Below are positions 46,977 to 60,477 of a stretch of DNA of 64,000 nt, in pieces (position 1 is the stretch's first letter; every line of letters starts with the position of its first letter). This stretch comes from Sapria himalayana. Its lineage: Eukaryota; Streptophyta; Magnoliopsida; Malpighiales; Rafflesiaceae. The notes under the pieces were generated by a model, which saw nothing but the letters and a program-made list of their open reading frames with translations, did not search any database and was not told the origin of the DNA. The position numbers and the translations under genes are program-made. The stretch lies in contig JAREIK010000801.1 of the NCBI GenBank assembly GCA_029783825.1, positions 5,058,890-5,122,889 on the forward strand, in the 5' to 3' direction.

Positions 46977-49315
46977 AAGAAAAATTCTAACCCCTAGTAG
47001 TGTACTTGTGTGTGTAGTAACATGCTACAATGCTAGTGTCTGACACTATGTGTACTGGTGCCACTATGTAGGCTTGCTAGATGGTGTGTATTGTGGTACT
47101 CATGACATCATGCAAAGTGTGTGCATCTGATAGTGTAACAATCTTATCATGGTAGGCTTCATATGGCGATGGTATCATTGTGCATGCATGTTTCATGTGG
47201 TTGAGTAATTGTGGTGTCGACATCATAGGGTAATGATATGTAATGAATCATGAATGTGTGTAGTGGATATAGTGCATGTGTGTATAATGTGCTTTTTGTG
47301 CAAACCCTGGGGTCTAGACATGCTTACTATACAAGTGTAATGTGTCGAGAAAAAAAACATATTTTTGGATTGTTAATTTTGAGTTGTCAATTTCTTCCAA
47401 TGGCTCATTGGTAGAAATCTAACAATTATTGGATTTCTGCCTAGATAATATTTAAAAAAAATTAAAATATATATTTTTTATTAAAAAAAAGTTCTGTAAA
47501 TACATAATTTATATATTTATTTTTCATAGTTAATTTCTAAAATTTTCTCTTCTTATTGTTCTTAAATTATTATTATTATGCTGTATTTTTTGAAATTTCT
47601 TTTTAAATAATTTAACTTTTGATTTTACGAATTGGAGCGTCAATGATAGTTTCGTTGTGATGATGAACAATGACTTCCAAACATAAGAATACAAAGTGGA
47701 CCATATAGACTATCTGCTATGCATAAAAAATTAATGTACACGTTACAATTGAATTTTAAATTAATTTATATTTTTTAGATTTATAATTAAATTAAAAAAA
47801 TAGGTATAAATTAAAAAAAATTACTTCTCTCCTCCTACTTGCCTTCTAGTGACACACATTAAAAATAATAAATAGTAAATTTAATAAAAATAAATTAGAT
47901 CTCGATTTAGACATAAATAATAATGATAACATGACCGAAAGGTCTGAGAACAAAATTAGATTCTCTCCCATAGTTTCAACTCATTTTCCTAAAAGACCTA
48001 AAACTATGTGTATATCAATTGTATGAATGTACTTTAATATATTTAAAAAAATAAAAAATACAGGGGGTATTGAAGAAGACTTTAATATATGCATATATTA
48101 CAAAAAATATATGCATATAAGATACTAGTAGTATTAGTCATATAAGAATACAAGGGGTAGACAAAAGCATGCCCAGTCTTTTTTTTAAAAAATGAAAATG
48201 TTCACAAAAATACAAAATTATTTTTAAAAATTCAAATACACTTCAAAGTACTTAGTTTCAATCCTCATAAAATGTAAGAATCGAGTAAATACACACACAC
48301 ACACAATTTACTTCTAAGTTGTCTATAAAATATTAGTATCATCATTATCAACAAAGTATTTATAATATTATCAAGATCAATAGTTTCAATCATCATATCA
48401 ACAAAATATTTGATTCTAGTTCTTCATCACCATGCATAAATCTTATCGGATTCAAGTGGTTTTTCTAAGTTTTTGGGTAGCAAAATTCATTAATTGTCAG
48501 CTAAATTTTAATAGCTAAAATGTGAAACATAATTTTCACTCTAAAGTAACAAACATGTTTGAGAAGAAGATTAAAATAAATTTTATTATGTGTGTTGCAA
48601 GTGGAATATTAATTGAATCTAGCTTGAATATTAGTCAAAATTGTATTTTCCACTCTAAAGTAACAAACATGGTGTTGCGTCTTCTCAAGTTTGGGAAAAC
48701 CAATTCTTTTTTATTTTTGGTTTGGATTTAATATGGCTTTAATGTTAATTTAATTTAAATGAGAAGATTAGTTCTCTCATTTCAATTGAATGGAATAAAC
48801 ATTAAAAGATTAATGTTATGTTTTTTTGTATAATAAGATTTTTTGAAAAAAAAAAATAAAAAAGGAGGATGCATGTGAATTGGTGGGGCATGATTAAGCT
48901 ATGTTTTATATGTGTTCACATGTAAAAATAAAATAAAATTAGAACAAGCCCCTTTTTTTATAAAGAGGATTGTCCTCTCATGTCTATAAGGATTCTTGTA
49001 ATTCTTGATTAAGATTTTTAGAGGAAAACCCTTTATTAAGGTTTGGAATAGTGAATTCATTTAATGTTCCAACCTAATTTTAACTCATGTTTTCTTCTAT
49101 TGTTGATGTGGTGCTTGCTTAGAGTATGTATGGTGTTCATGTAGATGTTTTCATATTTGTGCAATGTTCATGCATAGGAGACGATATATGTTGTTTTGTG
49201 AATGATAAGAAATTATTTGGGAGAATACTTGATTTTAAAACCAAATCTTAATTTATGTATTTTATTTCATTTGAATATTCTATCATATTTTGGCAAAATA
49301 TTATTTTGTATTTGA

Positions 49316-49371
<56 letters not shown>

Positions 49372-49600
49372 TTAGAATCGAATATAGATATATTTGGATA
49401 GAACACATGTAAAACTCAAATTGATTTGGATTTATATTTGGAACAAAATATAAATTGTGTAATGAAAATTTTATTTAATTAATTTGACAATTTTAAATAT
49501 TTTTGTGTTCAAAAATTTATAAAATAAATCTGAATTTAATTGAATTATATTGAAAAATTGTCCACGAGTTTTTAAATTAAAATTAGACAAAATTTTAATT
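46977..49600. other. Internal or flanking DNA after the primer-binding site; no gene
   Basis: A TG-rich part (46990-47310) is followed by AT-rich unassigned DNA. The words 'cactctaaagtaacaaacat' recur at 48537 and 48651, a 114-bp direct duplication. No pol motif is seen, so the element marked by the primer-binding site is either deleted or diverged beyond recognition. Confidence 0.5.
49318..49364. repeat. (AC)n microsatellite, about 23 units
   Basis: An uninterrupted run of alternating A and C of about 47 bases, followed by a short TA run. Uninterrupted length suggests it is a variable marker. Other dinucleotide runs in the window are (GT)n at 50844-50869 and 51890-51922, and (TA)n near 51263-51282. 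Confidence 0.95.
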
Positions 49601-49624
49601 TAACATAACAGAAATTATATTTTC

Positions 49625-50505
49625 TAAAGATAAAAATATAAGAGTTTTGTACGGAAATAGTGTATTTAAAAAAAATCCAAAATTTAAGGTGGGTTTCAAA
49701 AACATGCCAAAACTAGTACGTCTGGAAATAGAATGACAATGTCTGTCATTGTGAACGATGGCAATTGTCACACTATTGATTTTTTAAAATCATTGGTCGA
49801 CATTGTGAATTTTGGCTATTAAAAATATTGTGGAGATTCTATTACGCCCCTCGCCCTTTGTCCTGACCTCTCGCCCCTCTCATCCCACCCATCTCCCCCA
49901 TCCGTCTCCAGGAGCTCCTTTGTGGAGCTCGCTGGAGCTCGACATAGAGCTCGAGGAGCTCCATCGTGGAGTAGACAGAGCTCCTCTAGCTCCACGTCGA
50001 GCTCGCTGGAGCTCATTGAAGTTCGTCGAGCTCCACGTCGAGCTCCACGTCGAATTCACTGGAACTCGATGGAGCTCCTGGAGACAGGCGAGGGGAGATG
50101 GGTGGGAAGAGAGGGGTGAGAGGTGAGGGTAGCCAGACGAGGGGTGAGGGGCGAGGGGCCGGGGGCGGGTGGCTGGGGGGCGGTGGGCAGGGGGTTGGGG
50201 GGCGGTGGGCGGGGGGCTGCGGGAGAGGGGCGGGGGGCAAGGAGCGAGGGGTGAGGGGCTGGGGGCGAGGGCCAAGGGACATAATGGGATCTCCACAATG
50301 TTTTCAATAGCTGGCATTCACAACGCCGACCACTGATTTTAAAAAATTAATAGCATGGCAATGGTCACCATTCCCAACGCCGGGCATTGTCACGCTATTC
50401 CTAGCCGCACTAGTTTGGGCATATTTTTGAAGCTCGACTTAACTTTTGGATTTTTTATTTTTATATACATTATTTCTATTCAAAACTCAAAATATAAAGA
50501 ATTCT
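49625..50505. mobile_element. GC-rich foldback (long inverted repeat) element
   Basis: Left and right arms are reverse complements almost to the centre. Outer pairing includes 'ttcaaaaacatgcc' (49694-49707) with 'gggcatatttttgaa' (50417-50431), then actagt on both sides, 'tggtcgacattgtgaat' with 'attcacaacgccgacca', and 'attgtggagat' with 'atctccacaat'. The arms turn GC-rich inward: 'cccacccatctcccc' pairs with 'ggggagatgggtggg' and 'gtctccaggagctcc' with 'ggagctcctggagac'. The core 49914-50085 carries eleven GAGCTC palindromes in about 170 bases. The right arm has an extra G-rich expansion (50150-50275). No transposase is encoded. Frames of up to 145 residues here are composition artefacts. 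The exact ends and target duplication are not resolved. Confidence 0.85.
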
Positions 50506-51885
50506 ATTATATTTGTATGACTAAAAATATAACTCTGAAATCATTATTATAAATATTTTTGTGACTCGATCGGACCCCAATAGTTGACTATTATACATAT
50601 TATTATTAAAGAATATTTTTGACATTATCAAGATAAATCATTAAAATATGGTTCTTTAATAAATGTAATATCACAAACTTTTACACATTAAATTCTTGTT
50701 GTCTAAGTGATTTAATAATATATCAATATAAATATGTGTTTTTGAGTTGTGTTTGATCTTATTTTACATACATGAATCACATCTTTTTTTTTTATATTTT
50801 TTTTCTCAATATATGACGGCCAAACATTTCTTATATATTTGGGGTGTGTGTGTGTGTGTGTGTGTGTGTTTAATTTCATTATATTTTTAAAATAAAGATA
50901 TTGATTATTGAAAAAATTACATTTTGAGATATGGGTACCTTCAATCTCAATTGAATTGTTTCTTCCTCTTAATTTAAGATTTGTTACAAATCAAATATTA
51001 TATTATCCATTCAATTGACTAATTTTAAATTTTTAATATTTTATGCCACTTGTATTTTTTAACATAAACTTTTCATAGATTAATTAGAATAATACTAATG
51101 CAATAACATATTCAAATATGTTGCTTCTTGAAGATGTTTATCAATTTGTCAATAATAGATACAAAGAGATATAGTCTTGAAGATGATCCTTGGTATCATC
51201 CTACAAAGACTAGGAATTCACTAAATATCATGCCCATCGAGCACACACTTGTTACAACACTTATATATATATATATATATACACATACATATACATACAC
51301 ATAATCTTAATTATATTAATATAACATAGAGATATCTATTTTTTTCAAAGAATCTACCAAATCAACTATATCAAAACTCTTAATGTATCAACTCTAAATA
51401 TATTGAATTTACACAAACATTCGGTATTTTTCACTTTATTTTTTTTTAATTCAGCAATGAGGAAGATGATTTATGTAACAAATAGGATAACAAAATTGAT
51501 TTTCCAATGTAATATTTAAATGCTTAGGTCTCGTTTCAATAGTATGCTTTCAAAGAAATTCATAAATTATGTCAATATTTTTTTTAATGTTCTCTATATT
51601 CCTTGAGATTTTTTTTATATGTCAATTTTTTTATAAATTATTCAAAAAATTATGCTTTGGTCCAATATTTTGAAATTATTTTTTAAAAAGTCCACTAAAT
51701 TTTTAAGATTACAAAAAAATATATCAAACTCAAAAATAATTAATTTTTAGTGCACTCAAATATAGAACACAAAAAAATAGTATATATATGCATAACATAT
51801 ATACTTATGGTTTATATATACTATTTTGAGAAAATATATTGTTTAAAAATAACAATTTTCAAATATAGTTTATATATAAGGTTTA

Positions 51886-51925
<40 letters not shown>

Positions 51926-52740
51926 ACATTTATAAATGAATATTAATTATTTACATATATAACCATATCACTATAAATGTATATATACATAGAATTGTAT
52001 ATGTATATAAATATATAATTGTTTATATGTTTATTTATAATGCATATATGTGACATATACTTTTATATACACATATAAATACCCACACACACACACACAT
52101 ATATGTGTGTGTGTGTGTCTGTGTCACGTATATATATGTTTAAATAAACATATATATGTGTGTGTGTGTGTTGTGTTTATATATATACTCCATTTCCAAA
52201 AATTACTACTCTTGAATAATATATTTTTCAGAAATGGTATATGTGTGTTGTGTTTATATATGTTACAAATATATACATAACCTATACATGATATATATCC
52301 ATGATCCATTTATTCAGTTATAATCTAATAATAGATGATGTCACATCTCTCCTCCCACATACTCCCATCTTCTTTTACCTTAAATCTTTTGTGTATGTTG
52401 GATTTGGTTAAATGTTTGAAGCTTTGTTTGGAAATACTTGGATTATGAGAATGCTTGTAACTTATTGTGTTGTTGTAATTTTTGGGTGGGCAATTCATTG
52501 CATCCCGAGGTCTAATCAGATTTGGAAAATTATGAAACCCTACATAGGGCACATGGTGCATCTAATATCTAGGTACCTCTCGCAACTTTTCAAAAGTGAA
52601 AAGGAGGTTATCATTCATGAATCCATCAAAAACGATAATAATTTGCTCAGAATATGATTCCAACACTACTAAGTTTAGAATTGATAAAGGTAGTGTGCAT
52701 AAATAAAGTTTATGGTAAGTTTTCTTTTTATTGTATTTCA
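50506..52740. other. AT-rich spacer with many microsatellites
   Basis: It contains (GT)n at 50844-50869 and 51890-51922, (TA)n near 51263-51282 followed by a 'catacatatacatac' variant, and a CA run facing a TG run at 52083-52118 that can form a hairpin. The 81-residue plus frame 52412-52657 is stop-free and less biased than most, but it matches nothing I know and is overlapped by minus frames. No gene is claimed. Confidence 0.6.
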
Positions 52741-52749
52741 ATTTCTTCT

Positions 52750-53470
52750 CACCCATCAGATTTTTATTTATAGAATTAAGGAAACATGGATGACGATGAG
52801 AATTTGAATGAAGATTTAGATCACAAAAAGATCATCCACCAAAATCAAAGAAAAGTTTTAAAAAATTAAAGGCTTCATGGTGTAATTTATTCTTGGTAAC
52901 AAGGTTCTCGTCAATACTACAAAATTACCATATTTTTACTACATAAAAATTGAAAATTTTTTAAGAACAAGATGTCCTAGAATAGAACATCAAACATTAG
53001 GAACACTATTTAGTGAGGTAATTTGTGACTAGGTATCTAGAATAATTTTTATTAAAGAGAATGAACAATGGAAAACACTCCTCTAAGCCACCAAATAGGA
53101 CAAAACTCAAGTGGATTGATTTTTTCCATATTTAATCATGCTTATACATGGAAAACATCTTGAATTGAAAACAATATCTAATCTTTGGAAGGTCATTATA
53201 TGTGAAATCTCTTCCCATAGATTTTAACTATGGTGCTTGTGAAATGACAAAAATTCCCCTAAGGTATGCTTTTAGTGGAAAGTGGATTTTAATGAATGGC
53301 TTTTCTTAAATACCACCTTTAACTTTCTTGATGGAACCAATTTAATACAATTGGGGTTTATGAATAGTTTCCATTACATTGTAAATTTTGTGGTTTATTT
53401 GGGTATTTGTTAAGTGAATGTCCAAAAAATGTGGTTCCAATTGAATTGAAATAGGGATGATTCTCTAACA
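52750..53470 (+). pseudogene. L1-type LINE ORF1 remnant with CCHC zinc knuckle
   Basis: Plant L1 ORF1 proteins (DUF4283 plus zinc knuckle) bind the element RNA. From about 53370 the plus strand reads FPLHCKFCGLFGYLLSECPK, a CX2CX3GYX4C zinc knuckle with Tyr where the family has His. The upstream 600 bases hold scattered matches to the family's pattern (for example a 'LPYFYY' block near 52930 and 'GKWILMN' near 53278-53298), with stops and frameshifts. The knuckle lies 3.9 kb before the endonuclease region at 57300; in an intact L1 the two would be adjacent, so either a second insertion separates them or they come from different copies. Confidence 0.6.
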
Positions 53471-56400
53471 ACAATAATGAATAGATTAGCCTCGGTGATG
53501 ATTCTCACTCCTCACTTAGTGTGAATGAGATTGTAATTCCACTAATACAACCAATAGAGAACTTAGTTTTTTCACGGCAAGGGATATGCAAAAGAAACAT
53601 AAGGAGAATGTTGCCTTTACATATATGAACTACATTCTTAAATCTTAGAAATCTAGATGGAAGATGAAAGAGAACTCTCATTGTAGATTTTTCCTGAATG
53701 AGTCAGCATCATGGTGATTTGGTAGATACACTAAAATCCCATAAAACTTAGGGTATTTTATTTTTGATTCATGTTTTGGTAGGCCACCTCGCCAATGTTC
53801 TACTCTATAAGCCTAATGTTGATGGTGTACTAGTTGCTTCCACTACTTAGATTTGTAACCTTCATCAAAACATTTCCCTTGTAGCCATTTATGTCTTCTT
53901 GTCAATCCTTAGAGGAAAGTTTTCCCATTTACCCATCCAATTTAAAGAAGGGTTGACCACTTATTAGCACCTTCTAGCTTATAGGAGGCCTTCCATGGTT
54001 GATATCTTCCACATTTTTACTTTGTTTCAGGCATTCTTTAATATTCACCTTCTAATACTATCTTCTCCTTTTAGGGAAGATCTTTTATCTTACCAGAGAG
54101 GAAATGTTATTGCCACATAGAAAAGTTAGTTTAATTTCTCTTTTTTATGTGTCATTCCGGTTTCACTTTATTCTTTAATGAATTCTTTAAAGGAACTGAT
54201 AAATGATAGTTTCTGAGAGGAAAAAAAGACTTATTTAATGTCAGATTGATCTACACCTTATATAGAGTGGCTCTCCTCTGCCTTGTGCCAATGGAGTTTG
54301 TCTGGCATTTATATCTATATAATCTCTTTGATCGAATGGAATATATTTGATAAAAGAAGTGATCTTTCATATGCCAACTCATTTCTACTGATCTTGGTGT
54401 CTTGCTCATTTTACAGTATAGAGGGACTCTTGCTAATTGATTTTGAGTAGCTTGATTGAGATTAGAGGCTCATCGACATGAACATAGTGATCTTTGACTA
54501 GGATTAGGAACCTATTCTAATTTGGATCTTGAAATGTCTTTTCCTCTGATGAATTTTACCCTAACTTTTCCCTACAATCATTAGAACTACAAATGCCTTA
54601 TAGAAAATTGATTTTATTGTTTCTACTTATAGGCAGGAAATTTGGGAACAACAATTATATTCTAAAAAATTTTGGTAGTTCTATTTCTGTTCTTAATGTT
54701 GTAGTTGGGGGCGAATGAGGAGAATGGGGAAGCAATAGATAATAACCTCTTCATAGTGGCATACATATGAAAGTATCTTTCATGCCTATAGATTAAAAAA
54801 TGATCTGACCACACATTTCCATGTGTTTTCATAACAAGTTCTGAACCTGAGTGGTCCACTTGAGAAATTTCTTCATTAACTCAAATCGTTGAGTATCAAT
54901 ATTATCCCTCAGGCAAAAATCTACTATTGACCAAGCTATCAAGTGAAATGTATGGACATGTGTAGCCAATAATTAGCTAGTGGAGCAAGAATAGATCTTT
55001 TTGGTCCTATTGGCATATTTGGTGCCAGTTATACCTATTACCCACTATATCAACTCGATGTCAAAAAATCCTTTATTCATGAAGAACCTAATGCAAAATT
55101 GATCTATGAGCAACCTTGCTTCTTGATTTTCTGGAGTTTGCTTTTTTTAGTCCATACAATATGGTGCTTGGCACACTTGAAGTCACACTAGCAATCGAGT
55201 CTTAAATTCAATTTTCAATTAGATATTACAGTTAGGTAAATCCAATCCCTTTGGTCACTCACTTTTCTATCAACCCACTTGACTAGAGGAGTAGATGTGG
55301 TGTTCCTTCGAGGTTTATCCCTTAGTTTTTGATCATGCGAAGATCTGCTTGTCATTCGAATTTGAACTATATTGAGCATTCGCTTGATATGTATTGTGTC
55401 TCATTATTGTGGAAAAATAGTTTATTTAGATTGAAAAAAATATATGCAACATGTGTATAAAAGTCTTTGACTATACAAGGCATTCATGTGCACACAACTA
55501 GTGAAAAAAGGTTAGCATGCCCAAAAGTGATAATGCTAGATCATGAATCAGTCTTATTTTCCTCTCTGAAAGGTTGTGCTCATTTGTTGAGTGGGAGAAG
55601 ATGATCAGATAAAAGGTAGACTTTTTATGAAGTTCTGGATGAGAGAAGGAATTCCATTGTATCTAGTTCTTTTCCTCTAAACTTGTTTTTATATGGGCTA
55701 GTTAGAGAGGGGTCTTTGAACCACAGGAATGTGTTGCTGTTTGGCATAACATAGTTTGTGTGTGTGTTGTGGCAAGTGAACGTGGTGTGTATGTGAATGT
55801 ACAATGGATGTGAGATGTTTTGCTATAATTTTTTGAAGTATAACAGTTCACATGGTATTCTATGTTGTTTTGGGCTCTCATTGTTGGGGATTAGGGAACA
55901 TTTTAATGGATAATACTTGTGGATTAGGGTTATTTTGTTATAATTAGATGTTCATGAATATTGCAAGAAAAGACATGCCTAAAGCTTAGCTCTATTGATT
56001 ATCTTCTCTTGTATGTCCACTATTCTAGACATGTGCGAGGAAGTTGATGGTGCCATAGTGGATTTAGCATCATCGAAGCAAAGTCTCTTCCTTTTGAATT
56101 TTTAAAATTGGAAACCAAACATTAATTTACATTAAAACTATTCCATTCAATTTTTATATTTTTAAAATTTAAATTTATTATATATATATTTTTATACATA
56201 ATCATAGTCAATTTAATGCAAATAAATTAATTTGATTTAATAGAAAAATCAAATTATTCAATTACAATTTAAAAAATTATTTGATCATGTATATACACAT
56301 ATTCTAATAAACAAAAACTTTAAGACTTATTTTATCACATCTAGATAAAGCTACGGAAGGGACTCCAAACAGAATAAAGATTTCGAGCTTTCAATAAAAA

Positions 56401-57290
56401 TTATTTTGCATAATAATTTATATTAATTATAATTTATACAACTATAGAATTATAATTATACTCTCTCACTTATTCAAAATATTTTATGCCTTTTGTTACT
56501 TATCACTAATTAAACTCTCAATGTTAATGATTATAGATACCTAGTGATTGAATTAAAATTTTGATAATCCAATTCAATCAACCTCTAATTATTTCCTTAA
56601 TACTTTCTACTTAGCTTATTTGAAATGCTAGATTAGAATCCACCGACAAGCTTTGACAATATCAAAACTTATAAGCTTTCTTAAGGGGGTATTATCAATC
56701 CTTTTGATAAGACATTGATTTCATTAGTAATTAATATTCACAATATGCTTTATAAAGTTATCCAATTCGTAAATTTTTCAAATTTATTTCTAGATCTCAT
56801 ACTTTATGAATCACAATAATTATTAACAAGCATACACAAATAGTGCTTATAATAATTATGATGTATTTTATTTTATAAGTTAGTACAAAATAATTATATC
56901 ATGTTGGTCCAATTCAATACACTCGAGTGTACTTGTACTAGAAGATTAAATATTAGCATTCGCCATAGTCATGATAGACACACAAAAATCTAGTACTATA
57001 ATCTTATTGATAGGGTGTCCGATTTTATCTAGATTATGAACAATAAACTTATATTCCACAAATACTAATGATTTGATATTTTGTATATAAGTCAATCTCT
57101 ATGTAGTATGCACTGGATCATCAACAAGTAGAATAAAGGACATGCATTTTTATAAATTCAACTCATTATAAAAAATTTTATTAAAATAACAAAAGGATAC
57201 ATATATCAAGAAAACAATCATAAATGACTTTTAGTATAGACTAGTTCCAATATCCATGAATATAATGAATTTTTCCAACTAACAACATTC
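53471..57290. other. Unassigned DNA between LINE ORF1 and ORF2 remnants
   Basis: 53471-55700 is less AT-rich than most of the window and has a decayed-coding look, but stops occur in every frame and I find no family match. 55740-55830 is TG-rich like the LTR DNA at the right end. 56090-57290 is AT-rich. It may include the rest of LINE ORF1 and one or more nested insertions. Confidence 0.45.
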
Positions 57291-57299
57291 ATACAATAT

Positions 57300-60200
57300 A
57301 CAAGTTGGAACATAAGAAGCTTTAATTGCATATTAAAAATAGAGAAATCCTAAGACTCGTTAGAAGTCATAGAATTGATATTTTTAGTATCTTGGAAACT
57401 AAGTTAAATGGAGCTAAGCTTACTAGGATTATGAAAACCAAATTTAAATGGCTAAGATACACTAATAATTTTACTTGTCATGCAAATGGGTAAATAAGAG
57501 TAATTTGGGAGGATGATTTGGTTGATATTAGTGTTTTGGAAGTCACTTTCTAGTACATGCATATGCGTTTTCTCAATAGGGAGAAAAGAATGAGATTCCA
57601 TATAAATTCCATGTATGGACTACATTCAATATTATATAGAAGACTATTATGGTAAGCACTTGCCTTACTAGGGTATCATACACCAGGGCTTTGGGTTGTT
57701 TTGAGAGATTTTAAATCAAATTAACTCAATACTTTTTGGGTTGAACAAGCATGTTGGTAATATGGTTACCAATAATGAGTGCTCTAATTTTTAGTAGATG
57801 TTTCTCCAATCTCAATCTTGAAAGCCTGCCCTCATCAAGATGATTCTTCACTTGGATGGATGAAAAGATTTTCAGCAAGTTTGATATAACTTTTATGAAT
57901 TACAAATGAACAAACATATGTTCATACAAACATGTTGATTTGTTTCCTTTAAGAATTCTTGTTGATCATTGTTTAGTCTTGTTATCCACCTTAGATCACA
58001 TAGAGAGAGGGAGTGTCTACTTCAAATTATGTAATATATGGTTAAATCATGCTAACTTTTTTCCTATGCTATTCGAAGTATGGAAGACTCCTATAATGGG
58101 CTCGAGATGTTTTTACATGATCTAGAAACTTAAGCTACTTAAAGGGACATATAAAAGAAAAAACACTTTTCATTATGGTTACATCTTTGTAAGAGTGATT
58201 CTCCCTCAGGATAAGCTGCACTTGATTCATACCGATATACTTAAAATGACAAATAATTCATCACTTAAAGATGAAGAATTAACTCTAAAATTGGAAATTA
58301 AGAAATTACAATAGGCTAAAGTGGACAAAAAATAAAAATTAGATATTAAAAATAGAGTGATAGGTGTCCTAATTTTTTTTCATGCAATGATGAATTTCAA
58401 AACTCAAAAGGGTGAGATTGTATCTATCACTAGTAGAACTTTTGGGTTCATCCACTAGTATAACTTTTATCATCAATGAGATTGTTGATTCTAGTAGGAG
58501 GCTTCATAAGGAACATTAGAAATACCATCTACATTCTTTTTATGAAGAAAAGATCAAATCAGTTTTATTTAGCATTCGAGATTCTAAATCATTTGAGCTA
58601 CATATTCCTTAAAATTTTTCAAACATGAATGGGAGAATATCATAAATGATATAGTAATGACTAACTAAGAATTATTCTTGAGTAGCAAAATACTAAAATA
58701 GATAAATCATGCGTGGATAGCCCTTATACTGAATTCTTTTAATGTCATTATAGTACATGATTTTTGTACAATATGTTGTTGTAATGTACTTTATAAGATC
58801 ATCTCTAAAGTATTGGCTTCGTGGATGAATATTAAATGAAGATTAATTTCTATCATCTTATTGCTTGTCTAGAATATTATGTGAATCAAAGATATGCTAT
58901 AAAAGACATTTCACCAAAATGTCTTTTTAAAATTATATTCATGAAGCATGACTTGGTTAATTGGTAATTCTTAAAAGAATAATGATAGCTATGAGGTTCC
59001 CCTTCAAGTTTGTAGATATCATATGTGAATATGTTTTTATGGTGAGCTACTCTATCTCTATTAATGGGAAACTCCACAAATTATTTAAGGGAGGTAGAGG
59101 GTTGATGCAAAGAGATGCCATCTTTCTCTATTTGTTTGCAATTTGTTTGGAGTGCCTATCTAGATTACTTCATTATGCTATTTAATGCCCCGAGTTCTTA
59201 TTTCATCCAGGATATAAGGCATTAAAGTTTTCTCATCTTATGACTTATGTATGCAAATGATCTAATAATCTTCTCTAGGGTAGATTATACATTGACAAAA
59301 ATTATTCTAAAAATGATCTGATTGTTCTCTCAGGCTTCAATTTTTCTAGCTAATTACAACAAATTGAATATCTTATTTAGAGAGATGTTAGAAGAAAATA
59401 AAAGATTAATTATAAGCAACTTGGGATTCTCACTTGGTTTACTTCCATTTAATTTTTTAGGTGTGCCATTATCATTTGGCAAGCATATCTCATCGAAATT
59501 TGTGTTTTTAATTATTAAGATTTAATCTATCATTCATCTTTGGGCAGGCAAGCCATTGTGTATTATTGGCATATTAGAACTACAATGCACTATAATTTAT
59601 GGATTTGAAATATATTGATTCTAGATATTTCTTATTCCAAGTTCTATCATCAAAATAATTAAAAATCTATGTAGAAAATTTCTATGAGGCACCCCACCAA
59701 AGAGAGATGCTACCCCACATTTAATGGAATATTGTATGTAGCCCAACATTAAATGATGACTTAACACTTTCTTTTATATTTGATTGGAATTATGCCTTTT
59801 TAATTATAATACTATTGTTTATTTATTATAGAGAAAACTCTCCATGGATACTTTGTATCCATCATTTTTACCTAATCTCATAGAATATATGTAATATTTC
59901 TATTTCAAGAAATGATTTGTAATTTTGGAAGTCTCTTATTATATTATTTAACAAATTAAGACATGGATAATAGCATTCTTGAAGCCACTCAAAGGTTAAT
60001 TTGTTGGGGAGATAATGAGAGATAATGTATCATGAATAAAAGTAATTTGGATTATAGACTCTATCCCTAAACATGAAATCTTTCTTTGTATAACCAAACA
60101 TGGGAAACTTATAACAAAGACCTAACATTTATCCACTCCAGACAACTTAAGATGTAAATTATATGACAACATTGACACTCTTAACCATACTTTTTTTAAT

Positions 60201-60470
60201 TATGAATTTTGTATCATTATATGGAAAAAAATATCATCGAGCTGGAATGACCAAAGATATGCCAACTTTATCAAACACATTTAAGGATATGTGCAAGGAG
60301 TAGGTGGAAAATTAATTGAGAAACATTATAATAAAGACTACTTTAGATTCTACAATATATCATATATGGGTTGAAACAAATATGCTACTTCATGAGCACA
60401 AGAGCAAATCAACATATGCAATAATATACAACTAAAAACTAAAATTTATATTATATTTGGATCTTTATGC
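57300..60470 (+). mobile_element. Decayed L1-type LINE ORF2: endonuclease, reverse transcriptase, zf-RVT
   Basis: The plus strand shows plant L1 ORF2 in order. The endonuclease start near 57380 reads 'IDIFSILETKLNG' (catalytic ETK motif); 'NSMYGLHS' lies near 57605 and 'VDHCLVLL' near 57961 (family SDH). Then come 'YFKLCNIWLNHANFFPMLFE' (58020-58075) and 'KLKLLKGTYKRKN' near 58130. The reverse transcriptase has 'CCNVLYKIISKVLASW' near 58775-58825, 'VSYSISINGKLHKLFKGGRG' (59044-59100), 'LMYANDLIIFSRVDY' (59240-59285, the catalytic FADD/YADD changed to YAND) and 'ISNLGFSLGLLPFNFLGVPL' (59410-59475). A zf-RVT-like 'DTLNHTFFNYEFC..IWKKI' is near 60175-60230. Stops and frameshifts are frequent; the element is inactive. 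It ends close to the LTR starting at 60478. Confidence 0.88.
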
Positions 60471-60477
60471 CCACTCT

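Noticed and set aside
49812..50317. Several overlapping 65-145 residue frames in the GC-rich part of the foldback element
   Set aside because: They are open because of GC-rich, stop-poor composition. Their Pro/Ser- or Glu/Leu-rich products mirror each other on opposite strands of an inverted repeat and match no family.
52412..52657. An 81-residue plus-strand frame with a hydrophobic start
   Set aside because: No recognised motif, overlapped by minus-strand frames, no splice or start context that sets it apart.
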